Shown in pieces: positions 52,215 through 59,361 of a stretch of 64,000 nucleotides of DNA. The notes below the pieces were generated by a model, which was not told the origin of the DNA, made no database searches, and was given only the letters and a program-made list of their open reading frames with translations. The position numbers and the translations under genes were made by a program. Every line of letters starts with the position of its first letter. Position 1 is the first letter of the stretch. Source of the DNA: a virus; the IMG/VR virus record IMGVR_UViG_3300047157_000197, positions 62,001-126,000 of that record. One strand, 5' to 3'.

Positions 52215-52967
52215 ATGATTAAATTAACCCAACTAATGAACGAATCAGAAGAAAAGAGACCTCTTTCTAATGAAGTTAAAAAACACTTCTTAGAAATCGT
52301 TTCTACTTACAACAAGTACCAAGAATCAATGGATAGAAAATCTGATATTACTCAAGTAGCAGAAACACTTGGTGGTATTACAGAAGCAGCTAGAACATTA
52401 GCAATTCACGAAGGAGATGATTGGTTTGATAAACACACCATTAAAAGAAACATGAGTGAATTGGATAAGTTGGGTAAACAATTCGATAAAGTTGCTCTTG
52501 AAGCTAAGGCACTTGACCAAAGAATGGGTGGATTATATGAAGATATGGGACACATACTTTCAAGGTACTACAAGATTGGTGAGATTTCAGAAGACCAGAT
52601 GAAAGAACGTTTAGGAATGAACGAATCTAAAGAAGATTGTGGTTGTGGATGTAATGGAACAACTCCAGGTGGATGTAATGAATCTTTAAACGAAGAACCT
52701 GTTGCAGTATCAATGAGAAACGATGATGGTTCTATCACTACTACAATAAAAGAAGTAAATGAATTAAATGAACAAGAAACTGCATTATATGAGTTTGGCC
52801 AAAAGGTTGAAACTCTAATGGAGAAAAATTGTCCAACTGATTCAAGTAAATGGAGTTCTTACAAATCACAAGCAAAAAAGAAATTTGATGTTTATCCATC
52901 AGCATATGCTAATGGTTGGGCAGCTAAGAAATATAAAGCAGCAGGTGGAGGATGGAAGAAATGCTAA
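52215..52967 (+). CDS. Head-module protein with Cys cluster and C-terminal GWAAKKYK domain
   Basis: 250 residues. The N-terminus MIKLTQLMNESEEKRPL repeats the LMNE-type start of its neighbour. A helical domain follows (about 20-135), then a cysteine cluster CGCGCNGTTPGGC (about 144-156) that could bind zinc, a pair of sites (NESLNEEP, ELNEQE), and a C-terminal ~50-residue domain CPTDSSKWSSYKSQAKKKFD, then VYPSAYANGWAAKKYK, rich in aromatic and basic residues. The last domain is compact and looks nucleic-acid binding. It overlaps the next gene by 16 bases. Confidence 0.68.
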   Translation: MIKLTQLMNESEEKRPLSNEVKKHFLEIVSTYNKYQESMDRKSDITQVAETLGGITEAARTLAIHEGDDWFDKHTIKRNMSELDKLGKQFDKVALEAKALDQRMGGLYEDMGHILSRYYKIGEISEDQMKERLGMNESKEDCGCGCNGTTPGGCNESLNEEPVAVSMRNDDGSITTTIKEVNELNEQETALYEFGQKVETLMEKNCPTDSSKWSSYKSQAKKKFDVYPSAYANGWAAKKYKAAGGGWKKC

Positions 52968-53983
52968 TCAACGAAAGATTTAAATCTCCAAACAAAGAAT
53001 TTGAAAAAGTATTCAATCTTTTTAGAAAGAAAGATTACTTTGATGAAAAGAGTCAGGTCAAGAAAAAACAAGAAGAGTTTGTACGATTCTTGAAAAAAGG
53101 TGACCCTATGGCAACCAAAGTTTTCAAACAAAATAAAGAGGATATGAAATCTTCATTATCTTTTATTGAAGATATGGTAATGGACTATAATAAGAAAAAT
53201 CATTTTGAAGCTTTTCAAATATTTTCAAAAGCAGTAAATAATATTGAAATGAAAGATTCTAAATCAGCTGAAAAATCTGGTAACTTCATTAAAAGTAAAA
53301 TTCACAACAACTCACAAAAATACTCATTGGCAATTTATAGTGCAATTCGTAAACAAAAATTTAACAACTATAAAGATGTTCATAAAGATGTAGATGAATT
53401 GGTTTCTAAGAACGAATCAGTAAACGAAGGTAAAACAATATCTTCTTCTAAAATATCTATGATGGGTGCAAGAGTTCTTAATAAAATTAGCATCGGTACT
53501 ATATTTAATACAGAAGATGGAAAGTATGAAATTACGGATTATGGCCGACAGGCAAATGCATTTAAAGAATTTGAAGCAGAACATAATGGTAAAAAAGTAA
53601 AGGTAAAATTAACTGCAATGTATGGTGTTGAGTTAGAAGTAACTAACGATGTACGCAGCACTAGATTTAATAAAAAAGTAAAGCTAAATTCTATTATTTT
53701 AGAATCAGTAAACGAAGGTAAGAAAAGATTCAAAAGACAAGATGGTATTGGTAAAGCAAAATACACAATCTCTTTCCATGATGGAAAAAAGAAACATAAA
53801 GATGGTAGTGATTTCTTTGATATCAAAATTTTCAAAAACAAAAAAGATTTAAGTGATTTCGTTGGAACACTTGCAAAACAAGGATACAAACTAACAAGAG
53901 AATCAGTAGTTACTGAAGGTTATCAGTATTTCAAAGGCAAAATGGCTAGAGACCTTAAAGGTGACTCTGGTCGTCAAGTTTAA
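52952..53983 (+). CDS. Modular internal head polyprotein with SVNE sites
   Basis: 343 residues (MEEMLINERFKSP; ATG 52961 is an alternative start). Sites LINE, NESVNEG (about 153-159), LESVNEG (about 250-256) and ESVVTEG (about 315-321) cut it into modules of about 60-150 residues. One carries MMGARVLNKISIGTIFNTED and another KKRFKRQDGIGKAKYTISFH. The stop TAA (53981-53983) is followed in the +1 frame by VKFKKGTKVTL, so the gene may once have continued into, or may frameshift into, the next one. Packaged cargo is inferred. Confidence 0.65.
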   Translation: MEEMLINERFKSPNKEFEKVFNLFRKKDYFDEKSQVKKKQEEFVRFLKKGDPMATKVFKQNKEDMKSSLSFIEDMVMDYNKKNHFEAFQIFSKAVNNIEMKDSKSAEKSGNFIKSKIHNNSQKYSLAIYSAIRKQKFNNYKDVHKDVDELVSKNESVNEGKTISSSKISMMGARVLNKISIGTIFNTEDGKYEITDYGRQANAFKEFEAEHNGKKVKVKLTAMYGVELEVTNDVRSTRFNKKVKLNSIILESVNEGKKRFKRQDGIGKAKYTISFHDGKKKHKDGSDFFDIKIFKNKKDLSDFVGTLAKQGYKLTRESVVTEGYQYFKGKMARDLKGDSGRQV

Positions 53984-54368
53984 AAAAGGAACTAAGGTTA
54001 CTTTAGAAATTCAGCCCAACTATTATATTATTTATGGACCTAATAGAAAACAAATCAGTTTAGATAAACAAGATTTTGATTCAGAGACATTACAACAGTA
54101 TGTTATATATGAATCAGCAAACCAAGAAGTACCACAAGGATATAATCCAGTGGTAGAAGATAAAAAACAAATCAAAGATTTAGTAAAAAAAGTTAAACAC
54201 GAAAAACTATTTTACGATGTACTTGATACCATGGAAAAAAAGTATGGTAAAAACAAATACAGAATTTGGTTAGAAAAATCCCTAAAAGATTTTGGAGTAA
54301 ATCCAAAACATTACGATTACAGAACCAATGCTGGTGCAGAAGAAAAATTATTCCAATTAGGTAAGTAA
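53961..54368 (+). CDS. Head-module protein, unknown function (GTG start)
   Basis: 135 residues from GTG 53961, overlapping the previous gene by 23 bases in the +1 frame. The first third is a small beta unit (KFKKGTKVTLEIQPNYYIIY, GPNRKQISLD). The rest is helical and basic (KKVKHEKLFYDVLDTMEKKY, WLEKSLKDFG). There is no clear ribosome site, which suits translational coupling or a frameshift product of the upstream gene. It abuts the next gene (overlap of one base). Confidence 0.55.
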   Translation: MTLVVKFKKGTKVTLEIQPNYYIIYGPNRKQISLDKQDFDSETLQQYVIYESANQEVPQGYNPVVEDKKQIKDLVKKVKHEKLFYDVLDTMEKKYGKNKYRIWLEKSLKDFGVNPKHYDYRTNAGAEEKLFQLGK

Positions 54369-54712
54369 TGAGATTACAAAATATCATAGACGAGATATTT
54401 GAAGAAACCACAAATGAAGATTTGAGAAACTGGTTTAAATCCAAGTGGGTTAACATCGGTAAAAAAGATAAAAGTGGTAAACACCCCCCATGTGGTACAA
54501 GTGGTAAGAAAAAAGGATATGCAAAATGTGTTCCTGCCAAGAAAGCCGCATCTATGAGTAAGAAAGAAAAAGAATCTGCAACTCGTAGAAAAAGAGCAGC
54601 ACAAAACAAATCCAATAGAGGTGGTAAATCATCTGCAGGACAGGGTAAAAAACCTATCAATGTTTCTACACATACCAAAGGAAGAAAATCAGGAACTGGT
54701 AAAGGTTCTTAA
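54368..54712 (+). CDS. Very basic KHPPCG-motif phage protein
   Basis: 114 residues, extremely rich in Lys, Arg, Ser and Gly. NWFKSKWVNIGKKDKSGKHP followed by PCGTSGKKKGYAKCVPAKKA is a pattern I associate with a small conserved phage/viral domain with paired cysteines (DUF6321-type; the number is from memory). SMSKKEKESATRRKRAAQN follows. The N-terminus MRLQNIIDEIFEETTNE again resembles a targeting segment with acidic sites. It could bind DNA inside the capsid. It is the last gene before the bS21 promoter box. Confidence 0.68.
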   Translation: MRLQNIIDEIFEETTNEDLRNWFKSKWVNIGKKDKSGKHPPCGTSGKKKGYAKCVPAKKAASMSKKEKESATRRKRAAQNKSNRGGKSSAGQGKKPINVSTHTKGRKSGTGKGS

Positions 54713-54724
54713 ATTAAAATTATA

Positions 54725-54736
54725 TATACTTATATA
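54725..54736 (+). promoter_or_regulatory. Promoter-like element TATACTTATATA
   Basis: A one-mismatch copy of the recurrent box, 27 bases before the bS21 start. Confidence 0.5.
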
Positions 54737-54763
54737 AAATAACGTTACACTAAAATTAGGAGA

Positions 54764-55072
54764 ATGAGTAAAAAGAAATCAATTGTTTCTGTTAAGGTAA
54801 TCAAAGGAGATATCAACAGAGCATTAAAAAAATTAAAAAGAAGAACCATTGACTCTGGTCATCTTCTAGAACTAAGAGAAAGAAAATATTATATAAAACC
54901 CACAACAGTTCGTAGAAGAGAAAAACAATTAGCAGTTAGAGAACAAGAAAAGGAAACTATACTTGGTAAAATAGCAGATGGTGATACTAAATTAAGATTT
55001 TATACTAAAAAACCTAAAAGAAAAGGTAACAAAAACGATAAAAATAAGAATAATGAAAAAAAAGATAAGTAA
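54764..55072 (+). CDS. rpsU: Phage-encoded small ribosomal subunit protein bS21
   Basis: 102 residues. VIKGDINRALKKLKRRTIDS followed by GHLLELRERKYYIKPTTVRR matches bacterial bS21: a conserved basic helix with ALKKLKR, then the R-E-R-K/R-x-Y-x-K-P-T-T-x-R signature. A Lys/Asn-rich tail of about 35 residues is longer than in cellular copies (about 65-70 total). bS21 sits near the anti-Shine-Dalgarno of 16S rRNA, and phage copies are known from marine viruses. The gene has its own AGGAG (54758-54762), only one base from ATG. It could exchange into host ribosomes and favour phage messages (inference). Confidence 0.88.
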   Translation: MSKKKSIVSVKVIKGDINRALKKLKRRTIDSGHLLELRERKYYIKPTTVRRREKQLAVREQEKETILGKIADGDTKLRFYTKKPKRKGNKNDKNKNNEKKDK

Positions 55073-55096
55073 AATTATCTTTTAAAATATATATTC

Positions 55097-55108
55097 TATA
55101 TTTATATA
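55097..55108 (+). promoter_or_regulatory. Promoter-like element TATATTTATATA with long leader
   Basis: An exact copy, but 147 bases before the scaffold ATG instead of the usual 15-40, leaving a long untranslated leader. Confidence 0.55.
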
Positions 55109-55114
55109 CTGAAT

Positions 55115-55207
55115 AACCTACCCAATGTAGGTTCTTACTAAGGTTAATGAATACCCACGATTCTTATGTGAGGTGACTAAAAAACCGTTTTACAATAATC
55201 ATTATTG
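55115..55207 (+). promoter_or_regulatory. Structured leader upstream of the scaffold and capsid genes
   Basis: It starts with a 7-bp hairpin AACCTAC (55115-55121) / GTAGGTT (55127-55133) and ends with a perfect inverted repeat CAATAAT-C-ATTATTG (55193-55207). Between them are two similar segments (GGTTCTTACTAAGGTTAATG and GATTCTTATGTGAGGTGACT) and a possible 9-codon peptide (55147-55176). The 183-base gap is the longest true gap in the window. I see no terminator; it may control the amount or timing of scaffold and capsid synthesis. Confidence 0.4.
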
Positions 55208-55255
55208 AAAATCCCTAAATATTTTCACGAACACAAAACGAAAAGGTAAACTATT

Positions 55256-56413
55256 ATGGCAAACTCAAATTTGTTAAAAGAAGCTATCGCTGATGCAAAA
55301 GCTGTTAGAGAAACTGCAATTGCAAATGCTAAAATAGCTTTGGAAGAAGCTTTTACACCTCGTTTACAATCTATTCTATCTCAGAAACTTCAACAAGAAA
55401 TTGAAGAAGGTGAAGAGGAAGAAGAAAAGGTTGAAGAAAACGAAGTAGTAGAAGAAACTGAAACAGTAGTAGAAGCTGAAGTAACTGAAGACGAAGATAA
55501 AGAAGAAGTTGAAGAATCAACTGAAACTGAAACTGTATCTGAAGAAGAAGTAACTGAAGGTGAAGACGCTGAAGAAGAAAAAGAAGTAAAAGAAGAAACT
55601 GAAGTTGTTGCTGAAGAAGAATCAGAAGAAGAATCGAAAGATGAAGTATCTGAGGAAGCTGAAGAAGAAGAACAAGAAGTATCTGAAGAAGAAGATGAAG
55701 ATGAACTTGACTTAGAATCAATCATTAAAGAATTAGAAGCTGAATTAGACGAAGACTCTCACGAGGAAGAAGCTGATGAAGTTGAAGAAGAACTTGATGG
55801 TGAGGAAGAAGAACAAGTATCTGACATCGCATCTGATGAAATCGAATCTCACGAAGATGAACATCACTCTGAAGAAGAAGTATCTGAAGAAGGTGAAGAA
55901 CACTCCGAAGAAGAAGATGACATAGATGAAGAAATCGACTTAGACGAAATCCTAAAAGAAATGGGATACGGAGAAGAAGATGAATCTGATGAAGAAGAAG
56001 TTTCTGAAGAAGTTGTAGAAGAAACTAACGAACTTGAAGAAGTAAAATCAGAGCTTACAGAAGCAATGAGTACAATCAAGGAACTTAAATCTACAATCAA
56101 CGAAGTAAATTTATTGAACGCTAAATTACTTTACACTAACAAACTATTCCGTTCTTATGATTTAAACAATGACCAGAAAATGAAAGTTGTTGAAACATTA
56201 GATAGAACTAAGAATGTTAGAGAAGTAAAATTAGTATTTAGTACATTAGCAGAATCACTAAAAATTGGTGGAACTGCAAAAAAACAAAAACAAGCTAAAA
56301 TCAACGAATCATTCGCATCTAAACCAGTTGCAAGTACTGCTCCTACAAAGGAAGTAATTACTGAATCAACTAACACGATGGCAGAAAGATTTAAGAAATT
56401 AGCAAATATTTAA
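55256..56413 (+). CDS. Prohead core scaffolding protein (T4 gp22-like)
   Basis: 385 residues. The N-terminal ~50 residues (MANSNLLKEAIADAKAVRET, then ANAKIALEEAFTPRLQSILS) are typical of gp22-type scaffolds in marine T4-like phages. Residues ~50-265 are an extreme Glu/Asp-rich low-complexity region of EEE, VEE and SEEEVSEE repeats. The last 120 residues are helical (STINEVNLLNAKLLYTNKLF, KMKVVETLDRTKNVREVKLV). T4 gp22 (269 residues) is also acidic and is degraded by gp21. LTEAM and INESF are possible cut sites. The position right before the capsid gene agrees. Confidence 0.88.
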   Translation: MANSNLLKEAIADAKAVRETAIANAKIALEEAFTPRLQSILSQKLQQEIEEGEEEEEKVEENEVVEETETVVEAEVTEDEDKEEVEESTETETVSEEEVTEGEDAEEEKEVKEETEVVAEEESEEESKDEVSEEAEEEEQEVSEEEDEDELDLESIIKELEAELDEDSHEEEADEVEEELDGEEEEQVSDIASDEIESHEDEHHSEEEVSEEGEEHSEEEDDIDEEIDLDEILKEMGYGEEDESDEEEVSEEVVEETNELEEVKSELTEAMSTIKELKSTINEVNLLNAKLLYTNKLFRSYDLNNDQKMKVVETLDRTKNVREVKLVFSTLAESLKIGGTAKKQKQAKINESFASKPVASTAPTKEVITESTNTMAERFKKLANI

Positions 56414-56448
56414 AAATTTAATTAACCCAAAAAAAAGGAAAAATAAAA

Positions 56449-58056
56449 ATGGCAAATTTTGATTTATCTAAATTAATGGAAGGAAAGAACCCACAACAAG
56501 TGATGCTAGCTGAAACTAGAGAACTTAAAGGTAAATGGGAACAAACTGGACTTCTTGAAGGTTTAGGAGAGAGAGAACAATCACAGGTATCTGTATTGTT
56601 AGAAAACCAAGCAAAACAATTGCTTGATGAAGCTACTGCTACCGGTACAGGTGGTGGAAATGAAGAGTGGAGTGGAGTAGCTCTACCATTAGTAAGACGT
56701 ATCTTCGGTGAAATTGCATCGAAAGAATTCGTTAGTGTACAACCAATGAACTTACCATCTGGACTAATCTTTTATCTAGATTTCAAATACGGTTCAGCTC
56801 AACCAGGAAACCCATCATTCAGCGGAAATTCACTTTTCGGTGGTACAGGTGCAGACCTTGGTTCAACTGATTCTGCTGTAAATGGTCTTTATGGTGAAGG
56901 TAGATTTGCATATACTGCAAATGACGTATCTGATTCAGTAGGTAATAGTGATTTAACTATCGCTTCTGCTTCTTGGGCAGATGTAAATTATGATGCATCA
57001 TTATCAGCTTCAGTTGCTGATGGTTCATTAGCTAGTATTAAATTTAACGCATCTGAATTAGTAAGACCTGATTTAGACGGTGTAAGAAGTTTTTACATCT
57101 CATCTTCAGATTTCGCATCTGCAGATTCTTATTACCCAGCACACTCTAGTGTTTCTGGTGTTGTAGGTTCAGAAGTAATTACTACATTCGCAAAAATCTC
57201 ATCTTTAGGTGGTGATTTAGCAGTTAAACATTCACAACAACCAATCGCTGCAAACAGAGGAGACTTCGAAGATGCTTCTCCATCTGAACCTGCAACTGAT
57301 ATAGGTATTCCAGAAGTTGATTTAGAACTTAAGTCTGAAGCAATTGTTGCTAAGACAAGAAAACTAAAGGCTGTATGGACACCTGAATTGGCTCAAGATT
57401 TAAATGCATACCACAGTATTGATGCTGAGGCTGAATTAACTTCAATGTTATCTGAGTACATCTCATTAGAGATTGACCTAGAAATCCTTGATATGTTAAA
57501 GTCTAACGCGTTAACAACTGAATACTGGTCTGTATCTTTAGGTGAAGAGTATGATGCAAACACAAGTGGTTGGGTTGCTGGAAGTAATTCTGCAGCTTAT
57601 ACTAAAAACTCTTGGTTCCAAACTTTAGGAGCTAAGTTGAATAAAGTATCTAACAAGATACACCAATTAACTTTAAGAGGTGGAGCTAACTTCGTTGTTG
57701 CTTCTCCTGACGTATGTACAATTTTAGAATCTATTCCAGGATTTGCAGTTTCAGCTGATAAAGATGCTTCATCTTTCGCTGCAGGTGTAACTACTGTTGG
57801 TTCTTTATCAAACAGATATACAGTTTACAAGAACCCTTATATGACTTCTAACGAAATCTTATTAGGATTCAAAGGAAGTAATTTCCTTGAGACTGGAGCT
57901 GTTTATGCACCATATGTACCGTTAATTATGACTCCACTTGTATATGACCCAACTAACTTTACACCAAGAAGAGGTGTAATGACTAGATACGCTAAGAAAA
58001 TGGTAAGACCAGAATTCTATGGTAAAATCTATGTTAAAGATTTAAACAACTTATAG
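56449..58056 (+). CDS. Major capsid protein (T4 gp23-like)
   Basis: 535 residues (T4 gp23 is 521). SGVALPLVRRIFGEIASKEF followed by VSVQPMNLPSGLIFYLDFKY is the signature of gp23, and EAELTSMLSEYISLEIDLEI and MVRPEFYGKIYVKDL are further conserved parts. LLDEATATG at 58-66 fits a prohead-protease site; cutting after Glu61 would match T4, where gp23 is cut after residue 65. The same LDEATATG is found near the N-terminus of the 47617 product. A rho-independent terminator follows. AAAAAGG upstream is the ribosome site. Confidence 0.96.
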   Translation: MANFDLSKLMEGKNPQQVMLAETRELKGKWEQTGLLEGLGEREQSQVSVLLENQAKQLLDEATATGTGGGNEEWSGVALPLVRRIFGEIASKEFVSVQPMNLPSGLIFYLDFKYGSAQPGNPSFSGNSLFGGTGADLGSTDSAVNGLYGEGRFAYTANDVSDSVGNSDLTIASASWADVNYDASLSASVADGSLASIKFNASELVRPDLDGVRSFYISSSDFASADSYYPAHSSVSGVVGSEVITTFAKISSLGGDLAVKHSQQPIAANRGDFEDASPSEPATDIGIPEVDLELKSEAIVAKTRKLKAVWTPELAQDLNAYHSIDAEAELTSMLSEYISLEIDLEILDMLKSNALTTEYWSVSLGEEYDANTSGWVAGSNSAAYTKNSWFQTLGAKLNKVSNKIHQLTLRGGANFVVASPDVCTILESIPGFAVSADKDASSFAAGVTTVGSLSNRYTVYKNPYMTSNEILLGFKGSNFLETGAVYAPYVPLIMTPLVYDPTNFTPRRGVMTRYAKKMVRPEFYGKIYVKDLNNL

Positions 58057-58107
58057 TAGTTGATTAAAACTTGTTAAATAGGTCATTACAAATGTGATGA
58101 TAAAACT

Positions 58108-58143
58108 AAGAGAGATTCCGAAAGGTTTCTCTCTTTTTTTTTA
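58108..58143 (+). terminator. Rho-independent terminator after the capsid gene
   Basis: Stem AAGAGAGA (58108-58115) / TCTCTCTT (58128-58135), with an inner CC-GAAA-GG tetraloop hairpin, is followed by a long T-run up to 58142. It ends the scaffold-capsid transcript. Confidence 0.92.
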
Positions 58144-58161
58144 CTTCCTTTTGAATAAATT

Positions 58162-58172
58162 TATATTTATAA
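58162..58172 (+). promoter_or_regulatory. Promoter-like element TATATTTATAA
   Basis: A copy of the recurrent box after the capsid terminator, 33 bases before the neck gene ATG; AAGGAG lies at 58190-58195. Confidence 0.6.
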
Positions 58173-58205
58173 GAGTATAATTGTATAATAAGGAGTTAAG
58201 AAAAT

Positions 58206-59357
58206 ATGTCACAAGCAAGAATTTGGACAGGTTCAGCTGATTTTTCATCAGGTTCCTCTACACCATTTGGTACTTATGATTCAGATATAGTATTTCAATC
58301 AGATGCACCTAAGATAGCATCATGGTGTGCTAAAAGATTAGGATATCCAATCATTGATATTGAATTAGAAGGTGAAAACTTTTTCGCAGTATTTGAAGAA
58401 GCAGTAAGTGAATATTCTTCACAAGTAAATCAATTTAATATAAGAAATAATCTTGGTTCGTTAGAAGGTCAACCAACCGGTGCTAATTATCAAGGTAGTT
58501 CGGTACAAGGTTCAGAACTAAATAATACAGTAACTATTGCAGAAACTTATGGTAACTTTGCAAACGTTGGTGGTAGAACTGATATCAAAAAAGGTTCAAT
58601 AGATGTAACTACTGCTTCCCAAACATATGATTTACAGGCTCTTTATGGAGATGTATCTGAAAGTGGTGAAAGAATTGATGTAACTAAAGTATTTTACGAA
58701 ACAACTCCAGCAATTAACAGATTCTTTGACCCATATTCAGTTAGTGGACAAGGAACACTTAACTTAGTTGATGAATTTGGATTTGGTTCATTCTCACCAG
58801 CGGCACAATTTATAATGATGCCAATTTATGAGGATATGTTAAGGATTCAACAGATTGAATTCAATGACCAAATGAGAAAATCTGCACATTCATTCAATAT
58901 AGTAAACAATAAAATAACAATTTTACCAAAACCTGCATCAGATTACAAACTTTGGTTTGAATATCAAGTTGTAAAAGATAGAAGAGAAAACTCTACTATT
59001 ATAGTTCCAAACGTAGTATCAGATTATTCAAATATTGGATATAACTTTGCAGAATATTCTAAAATAAATGATGTTGGTAAACAATGGGTTAGAAAATATA
59101 CTCTTGCACTTGCAAAAGAGATGTTAGGTGCAGTTAGAGAAAAATATAGTACAATTCCAATACCAGGTTCAGAAGTTTCTTTAGATGGTTCTGCATTAAG
59201 AGCTGAGGCACAAACAGAAAAAGATGCTCTTATAGAACAACTAAGAGAAAATCTTAATGAAGTAAGTAAAAAAGTAAGAATAGAGAACGAAGCTTCTATG
59301 GTTGACCAACAACAAACAATCATAAACAAAGTTCCACTAGCAATTTATATAGGATAA
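58206..59357 (+). CDS. Neck protein, T4 gp13-like
   Basis: 383 residues. Characteristic stretches are DAPKIASWCAKRLGYPIIDI, FEEAVSEYSSQVNQFNIRNN, AAQFIMMPIYEDMLRIQQIE and WVRKYTLALAKEMLGAVREK, as in proteins called neck or head-completion gp13 in marine T4-like phages. It would close the filled head and join the tail. T4 gp13 is shorter (309). The gene order capsid, gp13, gp14, gp15 supports the call. A Ser/Gly-rich insertion lies near residues 85-115. Confidence 0.7.
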   Translation: MSQARIWTGSADFSSGSSTPFGTYDSDIVFQSDAPKIASWCAKRLGYPIIDIELEGENFFAVFEEAVSEYSSQVNQFNIRNNLGSLEGQPTGANYQGSSVQGSELNNTVTIAETYGNFANVGGRTDIKKGSIDVTTASQTYDLQALYGDVSESGERIDVTKVFYETTPAINRFFDPYSVSGQGTLNLVDEFGFGSFSPAAQFIMMPIYEDMLRIQQIEFNDQMRKSAHSFNIVNNKITILPKPASDYKLWFEYQVVKDRRENSTIIVPNVVSDYSNIGYNFAEYSKINDVGKQWVRKYTLALAKEMLGAVREKYSTIPIPGSEVSLDGSALRAEAQTEKDALIEQLRENLNEVSKKVRIENEASMVDQQQTIINKVPLAIYIG

Positions 59358-59361
59358 CGAT

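Larger units (their letters stand above)
47821..53716 (+). repeat. Dispersed 15-base repeat encoding ESVNE linkers
   Basis: GAATCAGTAAACGAA occurs exactly at 48466-48480, 48886-48900, 53414-53428 and 53702-53716, with one mismatch at 47821-47835 and 48673-48687. All are in the same reading phase and mark borders between modules of two head-module polyproteins. Identical DNA at linkers suggests module exchange by recombination. Confidence 0.8.

Noticed and set aside
54193-54678. 161-codon minus-strand frame with hydrophobic stretches
   Set aside because: It is opposite two tightly packed + genes with plausible starts; the hydrophobicity reflects Lys codons read in reverse.
55147-55176. Nine-codon leader peptide in the scaffold leader
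   Set aside because: No ribosome site and no attenuator-type alternative hairpins; too short to support alone.
55371-55725. Minus-strand frames rich in Leu/Gln or Ser opposite the acidic scaffold region
   Set aside because: Low-complexity GAA repeats on the + strand give open frames on the other strand; the + frame is a clear scaffold gene.
559-58172. T4 late promoter TATAAATA as the direct explanation of the recurrent box
   Set aside because: TATAAATA is on the opposite strand of nearly all copies and would read away from the genes; the forward TATATTTA form fits gene direction better. Not fully excluded.
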